A DNA stretch of 64,000 nt from Roseovarius sp. (GTDB lineage Bacteria > Pseudomonadota > Alphaproteobacteria > Rhodobacterales > Rhodobacteraceae), in NCBI GenBank assembly GCA_002720475.1, contig PBIL01000008.1, forward strand, positions 62,001-126,000. The letters are read 5' to 3'. Shown piece by piece: positions 46,793 through 57,118 of this stretch (positions are counted from its first letter, which is position 1; each line of letters begins with the position of its first letter). The position numbers were made by a program, and so were the translations under genes. The notes beneath the pieces are model-generated. The model was not told where the DNA came from. It did no database searches and worked only from the letters and a program-made list of their open reading frames with translations.

Positions 46793-48043
46793 ATGACCTA
46801 TCGCCCGAAATCGGAGTTCCTGCACATCCTGCAGGCGCGCGGCTATCTCGCCGATTGCACCGATCTCGAAGGTCTCGATACGGCCCTGCGCGCAGGCCCC
46901 GTCACCGCCTATATCGGCTATGACGCCACCGCCAGATCGCTCCATGTCGGCCATCTGCTGAACATCATGATGCTGCGCTGGCTGCAGAAATGCGGGCATC
47001 GCCCGATCACTCTGATGGGCGGCGGCACGACCAAGGTGGGCGATCCCTCTTTCCGCTCGGACGAGCGCCCGCTGCTCAGCCCCGCCCAGATCGACGCGAA
47101 CATCGCGGGCATGAACCGGGTCTTCGCGCGCTACCTCTCCTATGACGGGGCGGGTGGCGCGCTCATGCTCGACAATGCAGACTGGCTCGACGGGCTCAAC
47201 TATCTCGACTTCCTGCGCGACATCGGACGGCATTTCTCCGTCAACCGGATGCTGTCCTTCGAGAGCGTCAAGTCGCGCCTCGACCGCGAGCAATCGCTGA
47301 GCTTTCTCGAATTCAACTACATGATCCTGCAAGCCTACGACTTTCTGGAGCTCTACCGCCGCCACGGTTGCACGCTCCAGATGGGCGGCTCCGATCAATG
47401 GGGCAATATCGTGAGCGGGATCGACCTCACCCGCCGCGTGCTCGACGTGGAGGTCTACGGCCTCACCTCGCCGCTGCTGACCACCTCGGACGGGCGCAAG
47501 ATGGGCAAATCCGCCTCGGGTGCCGTCTGGCTCGACGGCGACCTGCTCAGCCCTTACGAGTTCTGGCAGTTCTGGCGCAACACCACGGACGCCGATACCG
47601 GGCGCTTTCTCAAGCTCTATACCGAATTGCCGGTCGAGGAATGCGAGCGCCTCGGCGCGCTTGCAGGAGCGGAGATCAACGAGGCCAAGATCATCCTGGC
47701 CAACGAGGCAACGACGCTCCTGCACGGGGCAGAGGCGGCACGGGCCGCCGAGGCCACTGCCCGCGAGGTGTTCGAGAAAGGCGGCGTAGGCGCGGATCTG
47801 CCCACCCTCGAGATCACGCCCGAGGAACTGGGCGGGGGCCTTTCCATCGTGCAGCTTCTCGTGCGCGCGGGGCTTGCCAGATCCGGCAAGGAGGCCAAGC
47901 GCCTCATCGCCGAGAACGGCGCGCGGCTCGACGATGCGCCGCTCACCGATGCGGGTCTCGTGCTCGACGCGCACGCGCTCTCTTCTCCGGTCAAGCTTTC
48001 GGCCGGCAAGAAGCGCCACGCGCTGGTGAAGCTCACAGGCTGA
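46793..48043 (+). CDS. tyrS: Tyrosyl-tRNA synthetase
   Basis: TyrS (416 residues) charges tRNA(Tyr). HIGH motif in [13 protein letters not shown] (about 46), the tyrosine-binding [11 protein letters not shown] and the KMSKS motif KMGKS in [13 protein letters not shown] (about 233). The C-terminal S4-like domain (about 340-415) ends with [10 protein letters not shown]. The start is at 46793, with AGGA in CAGGACAAGCACC upstream. Confidence 0.97.
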   Translation: MTYRPKSEFLHILQARGYLADCTDLEGLDTALRAGPVTAYIGYDATARSLHVGHLLNIMMLRWLQKCGHRPITLMGGGTTKVGDPSFRSDERPLLSPAQIDANIAGMNRVFARYLSYDGAGGALMLDNADWLDGLNYLDFLRDIGRHFSVNRMLSFESVKSRLDREQSLSFLEFNYMILQAYDFLELYRRHGCTLQMGGSDQWGNIVSGIDLTRRVLDVEVYGLTSPLLTTSDGRKMGKSASGAVWLDGDLLSPYEFWQFWRNTTDADTGRFLKLYTELPVEECERLGALAGAEINEAKIILANEATTLLHGAEAARAAEATAREVFEKGGVGADLPTLEITPEELGGGLSIVQLLVRAGLARSGKEAKRLIAENGARLDDAPLTDAGLVLDAHALSSPVKLSAGKKRHALVKLTG

Positions 48044-48055
48044 CCCGCGCGCAGA

Positions 48056-48102
48056 CCGATTTCTTGTGAAGAAATCGGACCGAAGTCGTTTCAAGACTTC
48101 GG
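48056..48102. repeat. Two tandem hairpins after tyrS
   Basis: CCGATTTCTT/AAGAAATCGG (48056-48078, ten-base-pair stem, loop GTG) is followed at once by CCGAAGTC/GACTTCGG (48080-48102, eight pairs, loop GTTTCAA). They lie 12 bases after the tyrS stop. The pair could be a terminator, though no T-tract follows, or a REP-like extragenic unit. Confidence 0.6.
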
Positions 48103-48170
48103 CCCCTGTCACCAAAGCTTCACGAAACCCCGGCTTGCGCCGCGTCTGCGCGCAGCCTATCCCTCTGCCC

Positions 48171-49223
<1,053 letters not shown>

Positions 49224-49241
49224 GCGGACGCCGGGCCCGTC

Positions 49242-50348
49242 TCAGCGCGCCGCGTCCAGCACCTCGCGCACCACCGAAATGGGCACGTCCGAGGTCACGA
49301 ATGCCTCGCCGATCCCGCGCGCCAGCACGAATCGCAGCTGGCCATCGACCACCTTCTTGTCCTGCCCCATGAGCCGGAGAAGCGCGTCACTATCCGGCAA
49401 TTCACCCTCAATATCAGATAGATCGACCTTCATGTTCATGTCGCGCAGATGGGCACGGACGCGGCTCGGCTCCTCCTGCGAACAGAGCCCCAGGCGCGCA
49501 GAGAGCGCGAAGGCGAGCGCGCAGCCGATGGCGACGCCCTCTCCGTGCAAGAGCCGCGCCCCGTCATATCGTGTGGCCGCCTCGAGGGCGTGACAAAACG
49601 TATGGCCCAGGTTGAGAAGGGCGCGATCCCCCTGCTCGGTCTCGTCGCGCACCACGATCTCGGCCTTCATCTCGACCGAGCGTTTCACGAGATGGATGCG
49701 CGCCGCCATATCGCCCTCCGCAGCGCGTGAGCCGTTCTCCTCAAGCCATTGAAAAAACGCTTGATCCCCGAGAAGCCCGTATTTCACCACCTCGCCGTAT
49801 CCGGCCAGGTAGTCGCGTTCGTCCAGGGTTGCCAGAACCCTGGTATCGGCGAGCACCAGCGAGGGTTGGTGAAACGCCCCGATCAGGTTCTTGCCCTGCG
49901 GCGCGTTGATGCCGGTCTTGCCGCCCACCGAACTGTCCACCTGCGCCAGCAGGCTCGTCGGCACCTGCACGAACCGCACCCCCCGCCGCAGGATGGCGGC
50001 GGCAAAGCCCACGAGATCGCCGATCACCCCGCCGCCAAGCGCCACCACCATGTCGCCGCGCTCGATCTTCTCCTCCAGAAGCCACTCGACCACCCGCTCC
50101 AGATATGGCCAGGATTTCGTGGACTCGCCGGGCGGGAGGCTCAGACAAACGCAGGAAATGCCTTGTCTCTCCAGACCCTTGCGCAGCGTTTCGAAATGCA
50201 GGCGTGCCACGGTCTCATCGCTGACCACCGCAACGCGCGGCCGCCGCAGAAGCGGCGCGATGCGCGCGCCCGCCTGCTCGAGAAGCCCGGGCCCGATCGC
50301 CACGTCATAGGCCCGCGCCCCGAGCCCCACATGCACCGTTTCGATCAT
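49242..50348 (-). CDS. aroB: 3-dehydroquinate synthase
   Basis: AroB (368 residues) converts DAHP to 3-dehydroquinate with NAD+ and a metal. DMVVALGGGVIGDLVGFAA (about 97-115), FVQVPTSLLAQVDSSVGGKTGINAPQGKN and LNLGHTFCHALE with metal His are conserved. Its ATG overlaps the aroK stop by four bases (ATGA at 50345-50348), the classic aroK-aroB pair. Confidence 0.97.
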   Translation of the reverse strand: MIETVHVGLGARAYDVAIGPGLLEQAGARIAPLLRRPRVAVVSDETVARLHFETLRKGLERQGISCVCLSLPPGESTKSWPYLERVVEWLLEEKIERGDMVVALGGGVIGDLVGFAAAILRRGVRFVQVPTSLLAQVDSSVGGKTGINAPQGKNLIGAFHQPSLVLADTRVLATLDERDYLAGYGEVVKYGLLGDQAFFQWLEENGSRAAEGDMAARIHLVKRSVEMKAEIVVRDETEQGDRALLNLGHTFCHALEAATRYDGARLLHGEGVAIGCALAFALSARLGLCSQEEPSRVRAHLRDMNMKVDLSDIEGELPDSDALLRLMGQDKKVVDGQLRFVLARGIGEAFVTSDVPISVVREVLDAAR

Positions 50349-50905
50349 GTCACCTTCTCCAGAACGTCAGGGCGCGTGAGCAGCGCCTCGGTGACGCGCG
50401 CGGTCATGTCCTCGATGCTGTAATCCCGATCCGCCCTGACCCTGAGATCGGCCAGCGCATAGACCGGAACGCGCGCCTCGTAAATGCGGCGCAGCGTGCC
50501 CCTCGGATCGGCCGTGCGCAGCAAGGGCCTGGCATTCTTGCCCTTTACCCGCGACCAGAGCAGATCCAGATCGGCATCGAGCCAGACCGTGATTCCCTTT
50601 TCCGACATCAGCCGCCGGTTGCGCTCGGCCAGGAAGGCACCGCCGCCCGTGGACAGGATACCGCAATGCGTCCCAAGCAGCCGGTCGATCACCTCGGTTT
50701 CGCGGCGGCGAAAGAAGTCCTCGCCATCCCTCTCGAAAATCTCGGCGATCGTCATGTTGGCGGCCTTCTCGATCTCGGCATCGGAGTCGAGAAACGGCAC
50801 GCCAAGCCGTGCCGCCAGCGCCTTTCCCACGGCGGTCTTGCCCGCCGCCATCATGCCGACGAGAACCACGGATTTCCGGAGTTTCCATTCCTTGCAAGCC
50901 GCCAC
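50345..50905 (-). CDS. aroK: Shikimate kinase
   Basis: AroK (186 residues) phosphorylates shikimate. The P-loop GMMAAGKT is at residues 17-24, the shikimate pocket includes DSDAEIE and FRRRETEV, and GGGAFL and RPLL are typical. I choose a GTG start at 50905 because GGGGAG lies eight bases before it and no suitable ATG exists before the P-loop; the open frame continues upstream without conservation. Divergent from a 49-residue membrane peptide gene, with the two promoters in between. Confidence 0.93.
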   Translation of the reverse strand: MAACKEWKLRKSVVLVGMMAAGKTAVGKALAARLGVPFLDSDAEIEKAANMTIAEIFERDGEDFFRRRETEVIDRLLGTHCGILSTGGGAFLAERNRRLMSEKGITVWLDADLDLLWSRVKGKNARPLLRTADPRGTLRRIYEARVPVYALADLRVRADRDYSIEDMTARVTEALLTRPDVLEKVT

Positions 50906-51016
50906 GCTCGGCGCTCCCCTGCCTGTTTGCGAAGTTTTTTCCTCAATGGCGTGATATTGTCGGATTTGCCAGTTATATGTGGGAAAAAAGCACAGGGCAA
51001 ACAGGCAGGTACTCCC

Positions 51017-51166
51017 ATGTTTCGGCTTATCAAATGGCTGATCTACCTCGCGGTTCTTGGCGTGATCGCACTTGCAGCCTATGCCTATCTCGGTCCATTC
51101 TTCGGTGCCGATTTCGCCCCGCCCCAGTCCGAGATCCGGCAAGATGTCATTCTCGAGACGCAGTAG
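51017..51166 (+). CDS. 49-residue single-span membrane protein
   Basis: The 49-residue product (MFRLIKWLIYLAVLGVIALA) has one hydrophobic span at about 6-27 and a short acidic tail. Its end overlaps the next gene by 23 bases. It occupies the same place (between aroK and the envelope protein gene before xerD) that I associate with roseobacter genomes. The function is unknown; the tight overlap suggests a partner role to the secreted protein downstream. Confidence 0.7.
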   Translation: MFRLIKWLIYLAVLGVIALAAYAYLGPFFGADFAPPQSEIRQDVILETQ

Positions 51167-52658
51167 CATTTCCGCGGTGGCGCTGCTGTGGGGCGGCCTG
51201 GCCGCTGCCGAGGCCCCGCTTTCGGCCATCGACTGGCTCGACGATGCCGCAACCGTGAGCGTGACCCCGCCACTCCCGCCGGTGACAAAGGGGGCGGATC
51301 TGCCGGAGGTCGTGGTGACGCCGCTCGACGCACCGCGCGCGGATGCCGCGGGCCTCTTGCCATCGCAGGTGACGGGACTGCCCGCAAGCCTTTGGAAAAA
51401 CAGCACGACGGCCACGCTCAGCCGCGCGCTCGGACAGCTCGGAGAACGCCCGCTTCCGGCGCTTCAGGCGCTCTATTACACGCTCTTGCTGGCCGAGGCC
51501 GACGCGCCGCCCGATGCCGGGCCCGACGCGGCGTTTCTCGTGGCCCGCCTCGCGGCGCTGCGCCGCTTCGGCGCGGTCGAGCCGGCGATGGCACTGGTCG
51601 AGCGTGCGGGCGGGGCCACGCCCGCCCTTTTCGATACCTGGTTCGAGCTTGCGCTGCTTGAGGGCCGCGAGGAGCCCGCCTGCACGGCGCTGGCCGACGC
51701 CCCTTATCTGAGCCGCGACATCGGCGCGCGGATCTACTGCCTCGCACGCGCGGGTCAATGGGACAGCGCCGCGCTGATCCTGCACGGGGCCGAGGCGACC
51801 GGTGCCCTTGCCGAACCTGACATCACGCTTCTGGCGCTTTTCCTCGAACCCGAACTGATCGACGAGATCGCCCCGCCGCCGTCCGGCACGATGACGCCGC
51901 TGCGCTTCCGTCTGTTCGAAGCGATCGGCGCACCGCTCGGCACCCGCGATCTGCCGCGCGCCTATGCGATGGCCGATCTGCGCGGCACGGCCGGGTGGAA
52001 AGCCGAGATCGAGGCCGCGGAACGGCTTGCCGCAACCGGAGCCGTCGCCGGGACGCGGCTTCTGGGGCTTTACACCGCCCGCAGGCCCGCAGCCTCCGGC
52101 GGCGTGTGGGAGCGGGTAGCGGCGGTGCAGGCGCTCGATGCGGCGCTCGCCGCCGACGATGCGGAGGCGCTCGGCCGCGCGCTGCCGCGCGCCTGGGAGG
52201 CCGCGCGTGGCGTCGGGCTCGAGACGGTTCTGGCCGATCTCTTCGCCGAGCGCCTTCTTGCCGCCCCGCTGCCCGCCGCCACGCGCCCGCTTGCCGCCGA
52301 GATCGTGCTCCTGTCCGCGCTCTACGAGCGCGCGGGCGACATCCTGCCGCCCTCGACGGCGCGCCAGAGGCTGCTTGCGGGCATTGCCGCGGGCAGCCCC
52401 CGCGAGGCCGACGCGCAAACGCCGCTCGAGACGGCCATCGCCGAAGGGTTCTCAGGCACCGCCCCGGCCCCCGAGCACCGGTCGCTGATCGACGGCGGTC
52501 GGCTGGGCGAGGCGATCCTCGCCGCCGCGGCCCAGCTCGACGGGGCTGCCGCACCGCCCGCCGCGCGGGCCGCACTCTCGACGCTGCGCGCGGTGGGACT
52601 GGAGGAAACGGCGCGGCGCGCGGCGCTTCAGATGCTCCTGCTCGGCCCGTCCCGATGA
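51144..52658 (+). CDS. Conserved secreted protein of unknown function, helical-repeat type
   Basis: The 504-residue protein has a signal peptide (MSFSRRSSISAVALLWGGL, cut near AAAE) and a long Ala-rich helical solenoid reminiscent of TPR-like proteins. I chose the start at 51144 because it gives the signal peptide; it overlaps the preceding small gene by 23 bases. It lies in an operon with xerD (ATGA overlap). Members are sometimes labelled antifreeze glycopeptide polyprotein because of Ala richness, but I see no such repeats. No function can be given. Confidence 0.78.
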   Translation: MSFSRRSSISAVALLWGGLAAAEAPLSAIDWLDDAATVSVTPPLPPVTKGADLPEVVVTPLDAPRADAAGLLPSQVTGLPASLWKNSTTATLSRALGQLGERPLPALQALYYTLLLAEADAPPDAGPDAAFLVARLAALRRFGAVEPAMALVERAGGATPALFDTWFELALLEGREEPACTALADAPYLSRDIGARIYCLARAGQWDSAALILHGAEATGALAEPDITLLALFLEPELIDEIAPPPSGTMTPLRFRLFEAIGAPLGTRDLPRAYAMADLRGTAGWKAEIEAAERLAATGAVAGTRLLGLYTARRPAASGGVWERVAAVQALDAALAADDAEALGRALPRAWEAARGVGLETVLADLFAERLLAAPLPAATRPLAAEIVLLSALYERAGDILPPSTARQRLLAGIAAGSPREADAQTPLETAIAEGFSGTAPAPEHRSLIDGGRLGEAILAAAAQLDGAAAPPAARAALSTLRAVGLEETARRAALQMLLLGPSR

Positions 52659-53587
52659 GTGACGCCGCGCGCATCGCCACCTTTCTCGAGGCGCAGGCGG
52701 CCGAGCTTGGGGCCGCGCGCAACACGCTGCTGGCCTATGGCCGGGATCTGCGGGATTACGCGGACTGGCTCGCCGGGCGCGGGGCCGCGCTGCTCATGGC
52801 CACGCAGGCAGAGGTGGAAGCCTATCTCGTCGCCTGCGATGCCGCCGGGCTGGCAAGCGCGACGCGCGCGCGCCGGCTCTCCTCGATCCGGCAGTTCTAT
52901 CGCTTCGCGGTCGAGGAAGGCTGGCGCGACGACAATCCGGCGATCCGCCTGAAGGGGCCGGGGCGCGCGCGCCGCCTGCCCGGCACGCTGAGCGTGGCGC
53001 AGGTCGAGCACCTTCTGGCGGCGGCGCCGACGGTCGGGCGCAGCGCCGCCGAACGCGCGCGCAACGCGGCCCTGGTGGCGCTGCTCTACGCCACCGGCAT
53101 GCGGGTGAGCGAGTTGGTCAGCCTTCCCGCGGCCGCGGCGCGCGGCGATCCCGACATGCTGCTGGTGCGCGGCAAGGGCGGCAAGGAGCGACTGGTGCCG
53201 CTTTCGCCGCCCGCCCGCGCCGCGCTTGCGGACTGGTTAAGGCTGCGCGATGCCGACCGGGCGCGCGCCGCCTCGCCGCATCTCTTTCCCTCGGCGGGCA
53301 GGGCGGGCCATCTCACGCGCCACCGGTTCTACGGTCTGATCAAGCAGATCGCCCTTTCCGCGGGGCTCGATCCGGCGCTGGTCACGCCGCACAAGCTGCG
53401 CCATGCCTTCGCCACCCACCTGCTGGCGGGCGGGGCCGATCTGCGGGTGATCCAGATGCTGCTCGGTCATGCCGATCTGGCCACGACGGAGATCTACACA
53501 CATGTTCTGGACGCGCGGCTGCGCGCGCTGGTCGAGGCGCACCACCCCCTTGCCCGGAAAGACCGCAGCAAGACGGCAAAGCCTTGA
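52655..53587 (+). CDS. xerD: Tyrosine recombinase XerD
   Basis: XerD (310 residues) with XerC resolves chromosome dimers at dif. The catalytic set is present: Arg150 (ATGMRVSEL), Lys174 (GKGGKERLV), His246 and Arg249 (HKLRHAFATHLL), His272 (LLGHADL) and Tyr281 (IYTHV). The N-terminal SAM-like domain spans about 5-100. The ATG overlaps the previous stop (ATGA). The genomic place near aroK is usual for xerD in this group. Confidence 0.95.
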   Translation: MSDAARIATFLEAQAAELGAARNTLLAYGRDLRDYADWLAGRGAALLMATQAEVEAYLVACDAAGLASATRARRLSSIRQFYRFAVEEGWRDDNPAIRLKGPGRARRLPGTLSVAQVEHLLAAAPTVGRSAAERARNAALVALLYATGMRVSELVSLPAAAARGDPDMLLVRGKGGKERLVPLSPPARAALADWLRLRDADRARAASPHLFPSAGRAGHLTRHRFYGLIKQIALSAGLDPALVTPHKLRHAFATHLLAGGADLRVIQMLLGHADLATTEIYTHVLDARLRALVEAHHPLARKDRSKTAKP

Positions 53588-53640
53588 ACGCGCCCGCGCA
53601 ACACCCCATAACCACGCCGTGCAAGATGGGATTTCACTGA

Positions 53641-54948
53641 ATGGATGCGACCGGAGCCGCGCTTGACCTGACCTTCTGGATGACCGCGGGCGCGATTCTG
53701 GGGCTGCTGGTGCTCTCGGCCTTCTTCTCGGGCAGCGAGACGGCGCTCACCGCCGCCTCTCGCGCCAAGCTGCGCGCGCAGGCCGAGAAGGGCTCGCGCG
53801 GGGCGCAAACGGCGCTCGGGATCACCGAGGACAACGAGCGGCTGATCGGGTCGGTGCTTCTGGGCAACAACCTTGTCAACATCCTCGCCGCCTCGCTGGC
53901 CACCGCGCTCTTCACCCGGATGTTCGGCGAGGGGGGCGTGGCCCTTGCCACGCTGGTGATGACACTTCTGGTGCTGATCTTCGCCGAAGTGCTGCCCAAG
54001 ACCTACGCCATCACCAATGCCGAGACAGCGGCGGCGCGCACCGCGCCGCTGATCGTCTGGGTGATCCGCATCTTCGATCCGGTGGTGAGCGCCGTGCGCT
54101 GGCTGGTGCGGCTGCTGCTGCGCGGCTTTGGTGTGCAAGCCGATCCCGACAGCCACATCCTTGCCGTGCGGGAGGAAATCGCCGGCGCGCTCTATCTCGG
54201 CCAGTCCGAGGGCGTGGTCGAGAAGGAGGACCGGGACCGTATTCTCGGCGCGCTCGACCTCGGCGAGCGCGCGGTCGAGGAGATCATGCTGCACCGCTCG
54301 CGCATCGAGATGATCGACGCCGACGAGCCCGCCCCGGCGATCCTCGATCAGTGCCTGCGCAGCAACCACACCCGCCTGCCGCTCTATCAGGACGATCCCG
54401 ACAACATCATCGGCGTGGTCCATGCCAAGGATCTGCTGCGCGCCATGCACGATCTGGTGACGAAAAGCGGCAAGGGGGCCGAGGCGCTCGCGGATTTCGA
54501 CGTGCGCTCGATCGCGCGCAAGCCCTATTTCGTGCCCGAGACCACCACGCTCGACGAACAGATGCGGCAGTTTCTCCGGATGCGCAGCCATTTCGCGCTG
54601 GTGGTCGATGAATACGGCACGCTCGAAGGGCTGATCACGCTCGAGGACATCCTGGAGGAAATCGTGGGCGAGATCGTGGACGAGTTCGACCCCGAGGCAG
54701 ATCACGTCGTGCGCCGCACCCCGGAGGGCGATTATCTTGTTGACGGCGCGATGACGATCCGCGATCTCAACCGCGCGCTCGACTGGACTTTGCCGGACGA
54801 GGCGGCCAATACCGTCGCGGGCCTTGTCATCCACGAGGCGCAGATGATCCCGTCGGTCGATCAGGTGTTCATCTTCCACGGATTCAGGTTCCAGGTGCTG
54901 GCGCGCAAGGACAACCGCATCACCCGCCTGAAGATCCGCAAGCTCTGA
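53641..54948 (+). CDS. CNNM/CorC-type CBS-domain membrane protein
   Basis: The 435-residue protein has an N-terminal DUF21 membrane domain (about 10-190, with SGSETALTAASRAKLR), two CBS domains (about 205-340) and a C-terminal CorC/HlyC domain (about 350-430). It is related to magnesium/cobalt exporters and old hemolysin-annotated proteins. The ATG at 53641 lies after a weak GATGGG. The function in metal export is inferred. Confidence 0.92.
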   Translation: MDATGAALDLTFWMTAGAILGLLVLSAFFSGSETALTAASRAKLRAQAEKGSRGAQTALGITEDNERLIGSVLLGNNLVNILAASLATALFTRMFGEGGVALATLVMTLLVLIFAEVLPKTYAITNAETAAARTAPLIVWVIRIFDPVVSAVRWLVRLLLRGFGVQADPDSHILAVREEIAGALYLGQSEGVVEKEDRDRILGALDLGERAVEEIMLHRSRIEMIDADEPAPAILDQCLRSNHTRLPLYQDDPDNIIGVVHAKDLLRAMHDLVTKSGKGAEALADFDVRSIARKPYFVPETTTLDEQMRQFLRMRSHFALVVDEYGTLEGLITLEDILEEIVGEIVDEFDPEADHVVRRTPEGDYLVDGAMTIRDLNRALDWTLPDEAANTVAGLVIHEAQMIPSVDQVFIFHGFRFQVLARKDNRITRLKIRKL

Positions 54949-54968
54949 TCACGCGGCGCGCGCCGGCC

Positions 54969-55724
54969 TCAGTTGGCGCGGATCTCCGCCGCGATGGCCT
55001 GCATCTGGTCCTGCGGGAGATAGCCGCGCAGCATCTGCTCTCCCATCACGAAGGCAGGCGTGCCGTTGATCCGCAGCCGCTGTGCCAGCGCGTGATTGGC
55101 GGCGATGACCTCGGTCACGGCATCGCTGTCCATCGCCGCGACGATCGCGTTGGCGTCCAGCCCGAGCGCATCTGCAAGCCGCGTGAACCCCGCCTCGTTC
55201 ATCGCCCCGGTATAGCTCATCAGCGCGTCGTGAACCGCCTTGTAGGCCGCATCGCCCGCCACCTGTTTCGCGGCGATGGCAAAGCGTGACGCGGCCACCG
55301 ACTCGTCGCCCAGGATCGGGAATTCCTTGAGGACGAACCGGATGTTGCCATCGGCCGCCACAAGCCCCTCGACCTCGTCAAAGGCCCGGCGGCAATAGCT
55401 GCACCGGTAATCCATGAATTCCACCAGGGTGATGTCGCCCTCGGGATTGCCGCCCACCCAGTCACCGGGTGCGTCGAAGAGCGCCTCTGCATTGGCACGC
55501 ACCAGGTCCACGTCGGCGGCGGCCTGATCGGCGGCCTGGCGCTCTTCCAGCACGGCAACCGCCTCCATGATGACCTCGGGGTTCGCCAGCAGATAGGCGC
55601 GGATTTCTGCGCGCAGCGCGGCGCGCCCGGCCGCGTCGAGATTCTCGATATCGAGCGCCTGCGCGGGGAGCGCGGAGCACAGGGCGACAAGGGCTGCGGC
55701 GATGCCGTTGCGTGGAAGGATCAC
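54969..55724 (-). CDS. DsbA-family periplasmic thiol oxidoreductase
   Basis: The 251-residue protein has a signal peptide (about 1-23, QALD) and the thioredoxin-fold active site CSYC (Cys108, Cys111) in FMDYRCSYCRRAF, with the cis-Pro in INGTPAFVMGEQ. A helical leader (about 28-80) precedes the fold, as in ScsC or BdbD types. The start is a GTG at 55724 overlapping by one base the stop of the upstream M48 gene; GGAG is correctly placed. The pair likely acts on the same envelope proteins. Confidence 0.92.
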   Translation of the reverse strand: MILPRNGIAAALVALCSALPAQALDIENLDAAGRAALRAEIRAYLLANPEVIMEAVAVLEERQAADQAAADVDLVRANAEALFDAPGDWVGGNPEGDITLVEFMDYRCSYCRRAFDEVEGLVAADGNIRFVLKEFPILGDESVAASRFAIAAKQVAGDAAYKAVHDALMSYTGAMNEAGFTRLADALGLDANAIVAAMDSDAVTEVIAANHALAQRLRINGTPAFVMGEQMLRGYLPQDQMQAIAAEIRAN

Positions 55725-57055
55725 TATCTCTTGCTCCGTTTCTCTGCGGCCTCTGCCGCGTTTAGCACATCCTGCGCCCTGCGCCAGCCCGGAGAGCCCT
55801 GCGGCAAAAGGCCCGAGGCGCGCTCGGCATGGATCTTCGCGTCCTTCAGGCGCCCCGCCATGGCATATCGTTCCGCGGTCAGCACGGAGGCCATGCCGCG
55901 ATTGCCAAGCTGCGCCTCGGCCTGTGCCAGGTCGCGCAGCACGCGGAAGTCCCGCCCGTCGCGGGAGCGCGCGCTCTCGAGATACCTCGCGGCCTGTCGC
56001 ACCTGCCCGTCAGCCAGCAGCGCGCGCCCGTAAGAGCCCAGGATCAGCGCGTTGCCCGGCGCAAGATTTGCCGCGCGCGCATAGGCCGCGACGGCGGGCT
56101 TGATCTGGCGGCTCTCGATCAGGATCTGGCCGCGCAGCTCGTGCAGGAAGGGATCGTCGGGGCGGCGCGCGATGGCCCCGTCGATGGCGGCAAGCGCGCG
56201 GCGCAGATCCGCCCGCTTGTGATAGGCAACCGCCTGGCGCATCAGCTTCACATCCTCGAAACCCGATTCGCCGGCGCGCGTGAGGGTCCATTTCGGATCG
56301 CGCTGAAAGGCCGAGAGCTTGCCCTTGGCGCGGGCAAACCAGTACTCGGCCACGGGGTCCGGCTCGGCACGCCCGCCCTGCGCGGCGGCGAGCGCCCGGA
56401 TGCGCCGCACCCGATCGCGCGAAAGCGGATGGGTCTGCGCATAGGCGTCCTGCCGCGTGACAGACAGCGATTCCTGACCGGCAAAGAGATCCATCACCTG
56501 CGCCGCGCCGCGCAGGTCGATCCCCGCGCGATGCAGAAACCGCATCCCGCTTTCATCGGCCGCGTTCTCCTCGGCACGGGTATGGGCAAAAAAGCCGCGG
56601 AGCGCCGCCCCCTGAAGGCCCACCGCGGCCCCGGCCGCAAGCTCCGGGTTGCCGGTCGCGGCCCCCGCGACCCCGGCAAGGACGGTGCCGAGGGCGGCGG
56701 CGGTCCGGGCGTTGCGCATGTGGATCGGACGGCGCATCAGGTGGCCGTTGGCGATATGCGCGGCCTCGTGCGCGATCACCGATTGCAGCATGGCGGGCGT
56801 TTCCATCCGCTGGATCAGCCCGGAATGCAGAAAGATGCTGTCGGCATCGACGACGAAGGCGTTGAGGCTGGGCGCGTCTATGATCAGGATATCCACCCGC
56901 TCGGGGCTGAGCCCGGCGGCGCGCAGCACCGGCGCGGCCAGCTCGCGCATCGCGTGTTCGATATCGGGATCGCGCAACAGCGTGATGGCGCGCGCGGGCG
57001 CGGCGAAGCTCAGGCTCAGCACGAGGAGCGCGGCGATGGCGCGGAGGGTTTGCAT
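55724..57055 (-). CDS. M48-family periplasmic metalloprotease with TPR region (BepA-like)
   Basis: The 443-residue protein has a signal peptide (about 1-23), a zinc site HEAAH (96-100) with the Glu in EENAADESG, and a C-terminal TPR-like part (about 250-440). This is the BepA/YfgC plan, proteases that help assemble or degrade outer-membrane proteins. The start at 57055 gives the signal peptide. Its stop overlaps the GTG of the DsbA-like gene. Confidence 0.9.
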   Translation of the reverse strand: MQTLRAIAALLVLSLSFAAPARAITLLRDPDIEHAMRELAAPVLRAAGLSPERVDILIIDAPSLNAFVVDADSIFLHSGLIQRMETPAMLQSVIAHEAAHIANGHLMRRPIHMRNARTAAALGTVLAGVAGAATGNPELAAGAAVGLQGAALRGFFAHTRAEENAADESGMRFLHRAGIDLRGAAQVMDLFAGQESLSVTRQDAYAQTHPLSRDRVRRIRALAAAQGGRAEPDPVAEYWFARAKGKLSAFQRDPKWTLTRAGESGFEDVKLMRQAVAYHKRADLRRALAAIDGAIARRPDDPFLHELRGQILIESRQIKPAVAAYARAANLAPGNALILGSYGRALLADGQVRQAARYLESARSRDGRDFRVLRDLAQAEAQLGNRGMASVLTAERYAMAGRLKDAKIHAERASGLLPQGSPGWRRAQDVLNAAEAAEKRSKR

Positions 57056-57118
57056 TGACCTTTGCCGTCTTTCCCGGTGAAACGGGGCAAGTCGCACCCC
57101 GGTCTAAGGTCGAATGTA

